Assembly (NCBI RefSeq): GCF_014131695.1
Contig: NZ_CP036346.1
Span: forward strand, 2,852,001 to 2,916,000
DNA from: Thomasclavelia ramosa DSM 1402
GTDB taxonomy: Bacteria > Bacillota_I > Bacilli_A > Erysipelotrichales > Coprobacillaceae
Length of the DNA: 64,000 nt
Direction of reading: 5' to 3'
Shown here one piece after another: positions 1 to 9,713 of the stretch. The position numbers were made by a program, and so were the translations under genes. The notes beneath the pieces are model-generated. The model worked only from the letters and a program-made list of their open reading frames with translations. It was not told the origin of the DNA and made no database searches. Position 1 is the stretch's first letter; every line of letters starts with the position of its first letter.

Positions 1-125
1 TCATTATCTATTTTACTCGCAGAATTATACGAATAGACTCTAATGTCATCAAAATTTGTGATTAAAATATCTTTAATTTTATCTAAATATACTTGTTCAT
101 CATCGATTATCCCAATAGAGATCAT
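1..125 (-). CDS. Response regulator, N-terminal fragment (LytTR/AgrA type suspected)
   Basis: The first 41 residues of a response regulator receiver domain are visible before the window edge; the rest lies outside. The protein opens with MISIGIIDDEQ, where D8-D9-E10 form the usual acidic pocket that binds Mg2+ next to the phosphoacceptor. Its ATG overlaps the TGA of the upstream agrB-like gene in an ATGA arrangement, so the two are translationally coupled. With an AgrB neighbour, a LytTR-type DNA-binding C-terminus would be expected, but that part cannot be seen, so the subfamily is inference. Confidence 0.7.
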   Translation of the reverse strand, partial: MISIGIIDDEQVYLDKIKDILITNFDDIRVYSYNSASKIDN

Positions 126-625
126 TTTAATTCCTCCCCTCTTATCACTCTCATCAATACTATTACAAAATAATTAACCATATTGATTTGATAAACTATA
201 CCTGTATTAAATAATACTATTATCAATATATAGAATAAATTAAAAATAATTATTTTTTTATATCTATATTTAAATAATAAATATAATGATATTCCTATTC
301 CTATAAAATAAAATATTTCAACATATGCTACTATCCTACTCATAAAAATACAAAAAATAAAGTTTAACATCGTCAGTAAATAACAATTTCTAAAAGTATC
401 GGCATGATAACCATCTAGATATTTTCGCCCGGCTACAAAACAGGCACAAATAATCAAGATACTCAGTGCATCCATAAATAATAGACCAATTATATAGACT
501 GATATGATCGTTATAACCTGTGTCAAAATAAGTTCGAGCAAAAAGCGCAGATCTTCAACATTTTCTTTATCGACTAGCCCTCTATTATATAAGAGCCAGG
601 CCATTTTGCGACAATAATTTTCCAT
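122..625 (-). CDS. agrB: AgrB-like cysteine peptidase of a peptide quorum-sensing locus
   Basis: A 167-residue, very hydrophobic membrane protein. AgrB proteins cut and cyclise an AgrD propeptide and help to export it. The catalytic His-Cys pair of the family is visible in GYHADTFRNC: H74 and C81, seven residues apart as in staphylococcal AgrB. Hydrophobic stretches at about 30-64, 83-117 and 122-155 fit a multi-pass inner-membrane protein. A good ribosome site (AAGGGGAG) precedes the ATG. The next gene, reading away from it, is a response regulator that overlaps it by 4 bases. No agrD or histidine kinase gene is visible on the upstream side; they could lie beyond position 1. Confidence 0.85.
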   Translation of the reverse strand: MENYCRKMAWLLYNRGLVDKENVEDLRFLLELILTQVITIISVYIIGLLFMDALSILIICACFVAGRKYLDGYHADTFRNCYLLTMLNFIFCIFMSRIVAYVEIFYFIGIGISLYLLFKYRYKKIIIFNLFYILIIVLFNTGIVYQINMVNYFVIVLMRVIRGEELK

Positions 626-639
626 AAAACTCTCCCCTT

Positions 640-665
640 TGTAGAATATTTTAACACATTCTACA
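640..665. promoter_or_regulatory. Palindrome around the agrB promoter -10
   Basis: Two perfect 8-base arms, TGTAGAAT and ATTCTACA, are separated by 10 bases. On the minus strand the centre holds an extended -10 (TGTTAAAAT, with TAAAAT at 648-653). The ATG of agrB is about 20 bases further on. The position fits an operator or a hairpin at the transcript start. Confidence 0.45.
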
Positions 666-670
666 AAAAA

Positions 671-2113
<1,443 letters not shown>

Positions 2114-2172
2114 TTACCATGATTTTATCATCATTTATTTGACAATATTTATTTTTTCATAATTTAAAAAGA

Positions 2173-2201
2173 AAATCGCTAATATTATTGATTAGCGATT
2201 T
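2173..2201 (-). terminator. Terminator of the MATE transporter gene
   Basis: Perfect 11-bp arms AAATCGCTAAT and ATTAGCGATTT with a 7-base loop, followed on the minus strand by TTCTTTTT. Confidence 0.8.
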
Positions 2202-2225
2202 ATAACACTTATAATCCTTTTACTA

Positions 2226-3587
2226 TTATTCACTAATAATACCCGATTTTAATTTTTTCGCAATTGTAAACCACATAGTAATATAACAGGCACCACCACC
2301 AATAAAATTACTAATTGCTTCTGCAATAAAAACTCCATCAATGCCAATATAGATTGGCAAGATCACTGTTAGCGGGGCAACAATAATTACTTTTCTAAAA
2401 ATTGAAAAGAAAACAGCTTGTTTTGACTTTCCTAATCCAACTGCTGCTGCTTGTCCTGTCATCTGAAATGACATCATGAAAAAGCCAAAGAAATACAAAC
2501 GTAAAGCACTCACGCCATGGGTAATGATTTCTTGATTATGACTAAATATCTTAATAAATAATTCAGGAAATACCGTTATTGCCAGCCAAACTATCAGCAT
2601 CATTGATAGTGCCGTTAAAGTTACAAATTTAATTCCTTGAAGAACCCGTGCATACTCTTTAGCACCATAGTTAAATCCTAATACTGGTTGACAAGCATTT
2701 GCCATTCCTTGCCCCGGCAAAGAAGCAACTTCTCTAATTGAATTAATGATCGTCATAATTGCAATATAAAGATCTCCTCCATATTGTTGCAATGTCGCAT
2801 TACATACGATTGTTACAATCGAATTAGTGATTGCCATCATAAACCCTGCCATTCCTAGGGAAATAATCTTTGTGACATATTTTACTTTTAAACTCAAATA
2901 CTGTTTTTTTATCTTTAATATTGTTTTTTTCCCTGTAAGAAAACGTAATGTCCATAATGCAGAAATAAATTGTGAAATAACTGTTGCAAAAGCAGCTCCT
3001 TTAACCCCTAAATCTAGTCCAAAAATAAAAATTGGATCTAAAATAATATTAACTATTGCTCCCAGCAAAACAGTCATCATTCCGATTTTAGCAAATCCCT
3101 GACTATTAATAAAACTATTCATACCTAAACCAATCAGTACAAAAACTGTCCCTAATAAATAGATAGTCATGTAATCATTAGCGTAACCGATTGTATGTTC
3201 ACTGGCACCAAAGAGCCACAGCAAATCTTCTTTAAAGATCAAACCAATAACTGTTAAAACAATCCCAAAAATAATTAATAGCATGAAAGAATTACCCATT
3301 ATTTCTTCAGCCTCTTCAATATCACCACGTCCTCGAGCAATTGAACAAAGTGGAGCACCGCCCATACCAAATAGATTAGCAAAAGCAATAATAATAGAAA
3401 TCAGTGGCAAACATAGCCCTAGTCCTCCCATAGCTAATGTCGCAACATCTGGAATTCTTCCAATATAAATACGATCAATAACATTATATAAAACATTGAT
3501 CAACTGTGCCACTATCATTGGACCAGCTAAATTTATAATATGTCGTGGAATACTGCCACGCGCAAAATTGTTTTCATCTTTCCCCAT
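2226..3587 (-). CDS. MATE family efflux transporter
   Basis: A 453-residue, 12-helix inner-membrane protein of the MATE family (NorM/DinF type), which exports cationic drugs or metabolites in exchange for Na+ or H+. The N-terminus has the typical IPRHIINLAGPMIVAQLINVL followed by DRIYIGR, and the second half repeats the fold (GQGMANACQPVLGFNYGA). I place the start at the ATG at 3587, because the GTG three codons earlier forms part of the ribosome site (AAGGTGG). The gene has its own terminator and no linked regulator, so the substrate cannot be inferred. Confidence 0.9.
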   Translation of the reverse strand: MGKDENNFARGSIPRHIINLAGPMIVAQLINVLYNVIDRIYIGRIPDVATLAMGGLGLCLPLISIIIAFANLFGMGGAPLCSIARGRGDIEEAEEIMGNSFMLLIIFGIVLTVIGLIFKEDLLWLFGASEHTIGYANDYMTIYLLGTVFVLIGLGMNSFINSQGFAKIGMMTVLLGAIVNIILDPIFIFGLDLGVKGAAFATVISQFISALWTLRFLTGKKTILKIKKQYLSLKVKYVTKIISLGMAGFMMAITNSIVTIVCNATLQQYGGDLYIAIMTIINSIREVASLPGQGMANACQPVLGFNYGAKEYARVLQGIKFVTLTALSMMLIVWLAITVFPELFIKIFSHNQEIITHGVSALRLYFFGFFMMSFQMTGQAAAVGLGKSKQAVFFSIFRKVIIVAPLTVILPIYIGIDGVFIAEAISNFIGGGACYITMWFTIAKKLKSGIISE

Positions 3588-3656
3588 TTTTACCACCTTC
3601 GGTTATTATTATAAACCTCTTCATTAATTTAGTAATTATTTTTCATAAGATGAAAC

Positions 3657-3674
3657 AAGACACTCTCGTGTCTT
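3657..3674 (-). terminator. Possible terminator after the LURP-one gene
   Basis: A 7-bp perfect stem AAGACAC/GTGTCTT with a 4-base loop sits directly after the stop codon on the minus strand. The following T-rich run is interrupted (TTGTTTCATCTT), so termination may be weak. Confidence 0.5.
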
Positions 3675-3675
3675 A

Positions 3676-4149
3676 TTAACTGTTATTTGAACATTTTTGC
3701 GCATCAATAGCTAAAGCAATCATTAAAACATAGATTGCATTTCGTGGATCACTAATGGTTAGAGAATAAGTATCCGTAAAATTAAATAATTCCTTATTAA
3801 TATCTCCAATAACAATACCACGAGAATCAATGATTTCATAATCCCATTCCCAAAAATTACCAGAAATTTTCCAATCATTATAATCTAAAATGAATGATGG
3901 TTTAAATAATGTTAGTTCTTTTTTTATTTGACCAATATATTCATCATTAAGGTACATCGCAAATTTAGGTAAAAAAGTGAAAACTTCTTCTTTGATTGTA
4001 CCAACAGGTAAACCATCAGCATTATATATCTGTAATTTATGTCCCCAGCTTAATTCACCTTTTACAGTGTATACTGTATTCCCCATTTCATCATAAATAT
4101 CATAACTATCTAGCCATGAAAAAAAGCGCTGTTTAAATAATAATTTCAT
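3676..4149 (-). CDS. LURP-one-related family protein (YxjI-like)
   Basis: A 157-residue protein that matches the LURP-one-related (DUF567, tubby-like barrel) family. It alternates beta-strands with recurring patterns such as YDIYDEMGNTVYTVKG, LQIYNADGLPVGTI and YEIIDSRGIVIGDI, as expected for repeated barrel strands. It ends in a short hydrophobic helix (AIYVLMIALAIDA), a feature of the fold. No catalytic residues are known in bacterial members, and the biological role is unknown. It is monocistronic, with a GGAGG ribosome site. Confidence 0.8.
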   Translation of the reverse strand: MKLLFKQRFFSWLDSYDIYDEMGNTVYTVKGELSWGHKLQIYNADGLPVGTIKEEVFTFLPKFAMYLNDEYIGQIKKELTLFKPSFILDYNDWKISGNFWEWDYEIIDSRGIVIGDINKELFNFTDTYSLTISDPRNAIYVLMIALAIDAQKCSNNS

Positions 4150-4256
4150 TTTTCCGCCTCCATAATTTTATCATAGCATAAAATAATTCTATTTCTTTAA
4201 ATAAATTCTTAAATAATCTTGGTATTTTATTTGACATATTCTATCAAATAAAAATT

Positions 4257-4294
4257 GATAGTAATATTATTGATTTCTCAATAATATCACTACC
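4257..4294 (-). terminator. Terminator of the NmrA-like gene
   Basis: A 17-bp hairpin (two G-U pairs, TTTC loop on the plus strand) lies just after the stop codon and is followed on the minus strand by AATTTTTATTT. Confidence 0.75.
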
Positions 4295-4311
4295 AATTAA
4301 TAAGCTAATAA

Positions 4312-5247
4312 TTAGTCATCTGTAGAATTTCTTGCCCCAACACCATATTCACTGTTATTGGCAAACATATAAGCCACTGTACGTGGTTTTACACCAGTTA
4401 ATTTTTCAAAATCATCAGTAAAATTATCCATTTTACCAATTCGGATTGCTCTTGCAAAAGTTACCATTCCATCACTTGAATAAGGAGCTGGTGAGCCATC
4501 TTTAAATGTTCCATCAGTAGTACGTGGTACCCCAATAGCATCAAATCCAGCATATACCTCCTCTTCACTAACATCGACAACTTTTACATCCATTCCTGTT
4601 TCTCTATTTCCAATTGCCGCAAATTCATGTAAAGTCAATAATTCAGGACCATTAATATTTAAAACTTGCTTATGCATATCATCTTTTGTTAGTGCATACA
4701 TCGCTGCCATCGCACAATCCAAACGTGAGATATATGCCATCTTTCCATCTCCTTGACAACTCAATAAGTTACCATTAGATGTTAAATAACTAGTTATCAT
4801 TGCTTCAGCATATTGTGAATTTCTAAGGAAAATATAATCTAATTCAGTACTTTCGATATATTCTTCAGTCCATGCATGATCGATTTTTTCAATACTAGGA
4901 TTTTCTACATCACGAGCATTTACTAATGATGTATAAACAACTTTTTTTACCCCTGCTTTAATTGCCGCATCAATTGCATTTTTATGTGCTGCTTGACGCT
5001 TTGCTCCAACAAATGGTGCTGAAATTATTAAAATTGTATCGCCACCTTTGAAGGCTTCAACTAACTGTTCATCTGGATGATTAAAATTTGCTACTCGACA
5101 ATCAATGCCAGTATCTTTAAATTCCTTTAGTCCTTCTTCAAATGGACAAGTAAAAATCAAATCTTCTTTTTCTTTTAACTGAGTAATATTTCTCGCTACA
5201 TAGCCTCCAAAATTACCATCTACACCTGTTACTATTACTTTTGACAT
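4312..5247 (-). CDS. NmrA/SDR-type NAD(P)-binding oxidoreductase
   Basis: A 311-residue atypical short-chain dehydrogenase of the NmrA/QorB group. The N-terminal Rossmann strand carries the glycine motif GVDGNFGGYVA, and VVYTSLVNAR and ISRLDCAMAAM are typical of the family. Members sense the NAD(P) redox state or reduce quinones. The substrate is not evident here. I start at the ATG at 5247; the ATG 15 bases earlier overlaps the ribosome site GGAGGAAG. A LysR gene lies upstream on the same strand, and a 17-base palindrome separates the two, suggesting local control. Confidence 0.85.
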   Translation of the reverse strand: MSKVIVTGVDGNFGGYVARNITQLKEKEDLIFTCPFEEGLKEFKDTGIDCRVANFNHPDEQLVEAFKGGDTILIISAPFVGAKRQAAHKNAIDAAIKAGVKKVVYTSLVNARDVENPSIEKIDHAWTEEYIESTELDYIFLRNSQYAEAMITSYLTSNGNLLSCQGDGKMAYISRLDCAMAAMYALTKDDMHKQVLNINGPELLTLHEFAAIGNRETGMDVKVVDVSEEEVYAGFDAIGVPRTTDGTFKDGSPAPYSSDGMVTFARAIRIGKMDNFTDDFEKLTGVKPRTVAYMFANNSEYGVGARNSTDD

Positions 5248-5274
5248 CTTATCTTCCTCCATCTATATATTAAT

Positions 5275-5331
5275 ATTATAGAGCTAGATAATTATAAAAA
5301 ATAGTAGCTATAATCTTATAAACTTTATAAG
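5275..5331 (-). promoter_or_regulatory. Promoter region of the NmrA-like gene with LysR-box-like palindrome
   Basis: A perfect 8-1-8 palindrome (CTTATAAA G TTTATAAG, 5315-5331) lies about 35 bases upstream of a TATAAT -10 (5275-5280, minus strand). LysR regulators bind dyads of this size with A/T ends. The -35 is not clear. Confidence 0.45.
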
Positions 5332-5337
5332 AATTAC

Positions 5338-6219
5338 TTATAGAGTTTTATTAAAATATCTTTTCGCCAGCGCAACAAAATCAAAAATAAATTGATTATT
5401 TATATCCCTAGCATAACCAATAACATAGTTTGCATGATGATGCGAATTAATAATATCTAAAATCGCTACTTCTTCCTCATTAACAACTTCACGTGAAGTT
5501 AGACCAATTCCTTCATTAAGCTTAACTGATAAAATCAACTCATCAAGAGTATCTACTTCCTTTATAATATTTGGCTCAATCTTATCTTTATTAAAAGCTT
5601 CTACAAAATCATGATAAAAGCCTTCCCCAAACTTTCTTGATAGACAAATTAGCGGTTGATTGATAAGATTCTGCGCTGCTATCTTAGTTAACTTAGCCCA
5701 TGGATGCTCATAACTGCAAATTGCACATATTTGATGCTGCAGTAAAACTTCATAGGTAATTTTAGGTTCATTAATAAAATCATTTTCAATAGCAAAAGCA
5801 ACATCAATCTGATTATTATTTAACCATTCTTTACAACTTTGAAAACTACCTTTTATAATTGTTATTTCTATCTGTGGGTACTTTTCTTTAAATAATTTAA
5901 CTAAAAAAGGAATATGATGATTTTCAAATGGGCCAGTTATCCCAATACGAATACTATAGGAATCAATCAATTTAACCTCATGATTCATTTTTTCATAAAT
6001 AGCAACAAGTTCCTGACATTTTTTAAAATAGAACTCACCGGCTCTAGTTAATCTAGGGCGATAATTAGAGCGATCAAATAATTTAACAGCTAACTCTTCT
6101 TCTAATAAATTTATTTGTTGACTAACTGCCGATTGTGACAGCATTAACTTTCTTGCAGCACCAGAAAAAGAACCTGTTTCAACAGTCGCTATAAAGAACT
6201 CAATTTTTTTGTCTAACAT
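5338..6219 (-). CDS. LysR family transcriptional regulator
   Basis: A 293-residue LysR-type regulator. The winged helix-turn-helix fills residues 1-60, with the family signature TGSFSGAARKLMLSQSAVSQQI. The effector-binding domain, of periplasmic-binding-protein type 2, starts near residue 90 (IRIGITGPFENHHIPFLVKLF). The length is standard. It precedes the NmrA-like gene in the same direction with a 90-base gap, so it could control that gene and itself. The inducer is unknown. Confidence 0.9.
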   Translation of the reverse strand: MLDKKIEFFIATVETGSFSGAARKLMLSQSAVSQQINLLEEELAVKLFDRSNYRPRLTRAGEFYFKKCQELVAIYEKMNHEVKLIDSYSIRIGITGPFENHHIPFLVKLFKEKYPQIEITIIKGSFQSCKEWLNNNQIDVAFAIENDFINEPKITYEVLLQHQICAICSYEHPWAKLTKIAAQNLINQPLICLSRKFGEGFYHDFVEAFNKDKIEPNIIKEVDTLDELILSVKLNEGIGLTSREVVNEEEVAILDIINSHHHANYVIGYARDINNQFIFDFVALAKRYFNKTL

Positions 6220-6260
6220 TTAATCACCCACTTATTATCACTTATTATAACGTAAATAAA

Positions 6261-6281
6261 ATCCAAGGCATAGCCTTGGAT
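6261..6281 (-). terminator. Terminator of the two-component operon
   Basis: Perfect 9-bp arms ATCCAAGGC/GCCTTGGAT with a 3-base loop, followed by TTTATTT on the minus strand, 2 bases after the kinase stop codon. Confidence 0.85.
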
Positions 6282-6283
6282 TG

Positions 6284-7621
6284 TTAATTATATTTCTTTT
6301 CAATAATAAAGCTTACTCCAGTTTCCTGATTAACCGCCGTTACATTATATCCATACATAGTACATGTCTTATGTACGATTGATAGACCTAACCCAAATTG
6401 ACCTTTTGTTCCTTTTTCATACGGTTGGAATAGAGCCTCAATGTTATCATTATCGATTGGCTCACCATCATTATATATTTCTAAATAATCATTTTTTAAA
6501 ATAATTTTTATTTTTTTATCGACATATCGGTAAGCATTATCAACTATATTTTCCACACAAATGCGCCAACATTCTTCATCACCTTTAAATGAAACGAAAG
6601 CTAAATCTGTTTCAATTTCAATTTCAGGATGCATTCCTTGTAATTGGATAACAATATGTTCAATTAATTCATGCATATCAACTTCACTATCAGAATTTTC
6701 ACCACTAATAAAATCTAATCTATTCAAATATAATAAACTTTTAACTTTACCGTCTAAACGTTCTGCATTTTCAATAATTATATCCATTGATGAATTTTTA
6801 TCACCATATGGATAAATATCGTCTTTAACGCTTTGTGAATATGATTTAATTAAAGCAATCGGTGTCTTTAAATCATGGGAAATATTATGAATCATTTCTT
6901 CTTTGATCTTGCTTTGTTTATCTATTTCTTCTTTCATCGCAACAAGTTCATCTGAAACAAAACCAATTTCATCGCCACGATCAATCTTTAATTCACTTTG
7001 TTTATCTTTACGTATGTCTTCTATATAATTTCTAATTAATTTTAATGGTTTAATTAAGCCACTAACCCAAATAAAAATAATTGCGCCAATAACAGCAAAT
7101 GATACATATAAAATATTTATTATTTGTTGCCTAATTGATGAAATCAAACTAGCAGAGTAATCACTGTATACTAATGAAATGATATAAGAATCACTATCTT
7201 TTTTAGTTATTTGAAAATAAAGAGTATCGCCATCAAGTGTCCCTTTAGCCTGGATCTTATCTTTATTTCCTTTTAGCATCTCATTAAGTTTATCAGCAAA
7301 TACTGGATATAACGCTAAAACTTTATCACGAGTTAGATTAGATGGTGGAAATAAATAGTTAGTATTTTTATCATAAGTCATATGATAAATTTGTTTATCA
7401 CTTGATTTAGCGATTGGTGAATAATCAAAATCAATATATGCGCTCTGTGAAGTATCTAGCGTTTTAAACATCTCTTCATCTATTAGAGCATTAAGATTTT
7501 TATTGATCAACGGTACTAAAATCAATATAACAAGCATCGCTAATAATGAAAAGATAATAATTAACTGCTTTTGTAAAGAAAATCTGCTTAACTGTCGCTG
7601 CAAAGAAAACTTATTTAACAT
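6284..7621 (-). CDS. Membrane sensor histidine kinase
   Basis: A 445-residue sensor kinase. Transmembrane helices at about 19-38 and 168-188 flank a 130-residue extracytoplasmic domain with no family I recognise; a HAMP linker follows (about 188-240). The H-box HNISHDLKTPIALIKSY carries phosphoacceptor H249. The N-box is at ENIVDNAYRY and the G-box at GLGLSI. Its ATG shares one base with the TAA of the regulator gene (TAATG), so the pair is co-translated. No transporter or target gene is adjacent, so the signal is unknown. Confidence 0.92.
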   Translation of the reverse strand: MLNKFSLQRQLSRFSLQKQLIIIFSLLAMLVILILVPLINKNLNALIDEEMFKTLDTSQSAYIDFDYSPIAKSSDKQIYHMTYDKNTNYLFPPSNLTRDKVLALYPVFADKLNEMLKGNKDKIQAKGTLDGDTLYFQITKKDSDSYIISLVYSDYSASLISSIRQQIINILYVSFAVIGAIIFIWVSGLIKPLKLIRNYIEDIRKDKQSELKIDRGDEIGFVSDELVAMKEEIDKQSKIKEEMIHNISHDLKTPIALIKSYSQSVKDDIYPYGDKNSSMDIIIENAERLDGKVKSLLYLNRLDFISGENSDSEVDMHELIEHIVIQLQGMHPEIEIETDLAFVSFKGDEECWRICVENIVDNAYRYVDKKIKIILKNDYLEIYNDGEPIDNDNIEALFQPYEKGTKGQFGLGLSIVHKTCTMYGYNVTAVNQETGVSFIIEKKYN

Positions 7622-8274
7622 TAGTCTAAACGATAGCCAAAACCATAGATCGTGCGTACATTAATCTCTGGCATTTTTTTTCTTAAACGTCTTAAAGTAT
7701 CATCAACTACCCGGTCGCTACCATAATAGTTTTCGTCCCATACTTTATTCAAAACCTGTTCCCGAGAGATAGCTAAGCCTTTATTAGTAATAAAATAAAC
7801 TAATAAATCATATTCTTTCGTTGTTAGAATTACTTCTTCTCCACCATTAAATACGCGCCGTTTTTCTAAATCAATATCATATCCATCCATCTTAATTTTT
7901 GATGGATCATCATATGAACGTTTAATTAAATTATTAATTCTTAAAATCACTTCTTTAATATTAAAAGGTTTGGTTATATAATCATCAGAACCTTTTTCTA
8001 ATCCAATAATCCGATCAAATTCCTGATCTCGTGCAGACATAAAAATAATTGGCATTTTAGGGCGACTAGCCTTAATCTCATTAAATAATTCAAATCCACT
8101 AGCACGATCCAACATAATATCAATCAACCATAAATGAACATCATCATCCTTATGCATTAAAGCTTCATCATATGTATAGAAAGAATAAACAATATATCCT
8201 TCTTTTTCTAAATAGGTTCTTACTAAATCATTTAAATTTTTTTCATCATCAATAATATTTATTCTAAATTGCAT
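7621..8274 (-). CDS. OmpR family response regulator
   Basis: A 217-residue two-domain regulator. In this numbering, the acidic pair D9-D10, phosphoacceptor D52 (LIDIMLD) and K102 (ITKPF) form a normal receiver. The C-terminus is an OmpR/PhoB winged helix (TTKEYDLLVYF, RVVDDTLRRLRKK, IYGFGYRLD). The start is the ATG at 8274, because the upstream in-frame GTG is part of the ribosome site GAGGTG. It is the first gene of the pair with the downstream kinase. A 13-bp perfect hairpin sits about 30 bases upstream. Confidence 0.92.
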   Translation of the reverse strand: MQFRINIIDDEKNLNDLVRTYLEKEGYIVYSFYTYDEALMHKDDDVHLWLIDIMLDRASGFELFNEIKASRPKMPIIFMSARDQEFDRIIGLEKGSDDYITKPFNIKEVILRINNLIKRSYDDPSKIKMDGYDIDLEKRRVFNGGEEVILTTKEYDLLVYFITNKGLAISREQVLNKVWDENYYGSDRVVDDTLRRLRKKMPEINVRTIYGFGYRLD

Positions 8275-8303
8275 GTATTTCACCTCACTTTTAATATATA
8301 TGA

Positions 8304-8330
8304 AATATTGCCATATTATATGGCAATATT
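8304..8330. repeat. Perfect 13-bp inverted repeat between glmM and the response regulator
   Basis: Arms AATATTGCCATAT and ATATGGCAATATT surround a single base. On the minus strand it follows glmM by 18 bases and precedes the response regulator start by 30. It is not followed by a good T-run, so it may be a weak terminator or an operator for the regulator gene. Confidence 0.55.
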
Positions 8331-8348
8331 GTGTGACATTATGTTATT

Positions 8349-9698
8349 TTATCTTTTGATTACAAATCCTTTTTCCTTCATCTTATCAACAATTTTATTT
8401 ACATTAATAAGACATTTTTCATCAGTATCTGCTTCAACCATTACTCTAACAACCGGTTCAGTTCCACTTTCACGAACTAAAACACGACCATTCTCACCTA
8501 AATCAGTTTCAACTTCAGCAATAACCGCTCTTACATCAGGATCTTCCTGTGCTTCTTTTTTATCTCTTACAGGAACGTTTTTCATTAATTGAGGATAAAT
8601 AGTAACAGGTTCAATTAATTGCGCGATAGTTCGTTTACTTTCAATAACAGCTTCCATTACTTTTAAAGATGTTAAAATCCCATCACCTGTAGTGGCATGT
8701 TTAGAGAAAATAATATGTCCAGATTGTTCACCACCTAAAACATGACCATTTTTAACCATATTTTCATTTACATACTTATCGCCAACAGCGGTTTTTTCAT
8801 ATTTAATACCTTCTTTATCAAATGCTTTATATAAACCAAGATTTGACATGATTGTTGTAACAACAGTATCATTAGCAAGTTCTCCGTGATCTTTTAAATA
8901 TTTACCACAAACGTATAAAATTAGATCCCCATCTACAACTCGTCCAAATTCATCAACGCAAATACAGCGATCAGCATCTCCATCATAAGCAAAACCAATA
9001 TCTAGTGCGTTTTCCTTTACGTACTGTTGTAAGACTTCAATATGGGTTGAACCACAATTAGTATTGATATTTAACCCATCAGGATCACTGTTAATTACAT
9101 AAGTCTTAGCTCCTAGAGCATCAAAAACACTTTTAGCAATCGCACTACTAGCACCGTTGGCACAGTCTAAACCTACACGATAATTTCTAAATGCCCTAGT
9201 GGGAATCGACATCAGATATCCAATATAACGATTACGACCGATTGAATAATCTAAAGCACACCCAATTTCATCTTTGGTTGCATATGGTAATTCATCAATT
9301 AAACCATCAATGTACTGCTCGATTAAATTTTCTACTCCAGCATCCATTTTATGACCATTACCATCTAAGATTTTGATTCCGTTATCATAATAAGGATTAT
9401 GAGAAGCAGAAATCATGATTCCACAATCAAACTCTTCACTTGTTACAACATATGATACTGAAGGTGTTGTTGTTACGTGTAATAAATAAACATCAGCACC
9501 ACTAGCTGTTAACCCTGAAACTAGTGCATATTCAAACATATATGAACTTCTTCTTGTGTCTTTCCCAATCACAACTTTTGCTTTACCATTTTGAGAGTAG
9601 TACCATCCAAGATAGCGCCCTACTTTATAAGCATGTTCAACTGTTAAGTCAACATTTGCTTCCCCTCTAAATCCATCTGTTCCAAAATACTTACCCAT
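8349..9698 (-). CDS. glmM: Phosphoglucosamine mutase
   Basis: A 449-residue alpha-D-phosphohexomutase that converts glucosamine-6-P to glucosamine-1-P, on the way to UDP-GlcNAc for peptidoglycan. The phosphoserine is S99 in ISASHNPYYDNG. The Mg2+ loop is DGDADRC, the sugar-binding loop GGEQSGH, and the C-terminal phosphate loop RESGTEPVVRVM. The length matches the family. It is the last gene of the cdaA-cdaR-glmM operon, 15 bases after cdaR. In other Firmicutes GlmM binds CdaA and restrains it. Confidence 0.97.
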   Translation of the reverse strand: MGKYFGTDGFRGEANVDLTVEHAYKVGRYLGWYYSQNGKAKVVIGKDTRRSSYMFEYALVSGLTASGADVYLLHVTTTPSVSYVVTSEEFDCGIMISASHNPYYDNGIKILDGNGHKMDAGVENLIEQYIDGLIDELPYATKDEIGCALDYSIGRNRYIGYLMSIPTRAFRNYRVGLDCANGASSAIAKSVFDALGAKTYVINSDPDGLNINTNCGSTHIEVLQQYVKENALDIGFAYDGDADRCICVDEFGRVVDGDLILYVCGKYLKDHGELANDTVVTTIMSNLGLYKAFDKEGIKYEKTAVGDKYVNENMVKNGHVLGGEQSGHIIFSKHATTGDGILTSLKVMEAVIESKRTIAQLIEPVTIYPQLMKNVPVRDKKEAQEDPDVRAVIAEVETDLGENGRVLVRESGTEPVVRVMVEADTDEKCLINVNKIVDKMKEKGFVIKR

Positions 9699-9713
9699 CG
9701 TTAATTTTTCCTC

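Noticed and set aside
2827-3468. Plus-strand frames opposite the MATE gene
   Set aside because: The minus-strand frame is a clear MATE protein; the opposite frames are rich in Pro, Ile and Lys and look non-coding.
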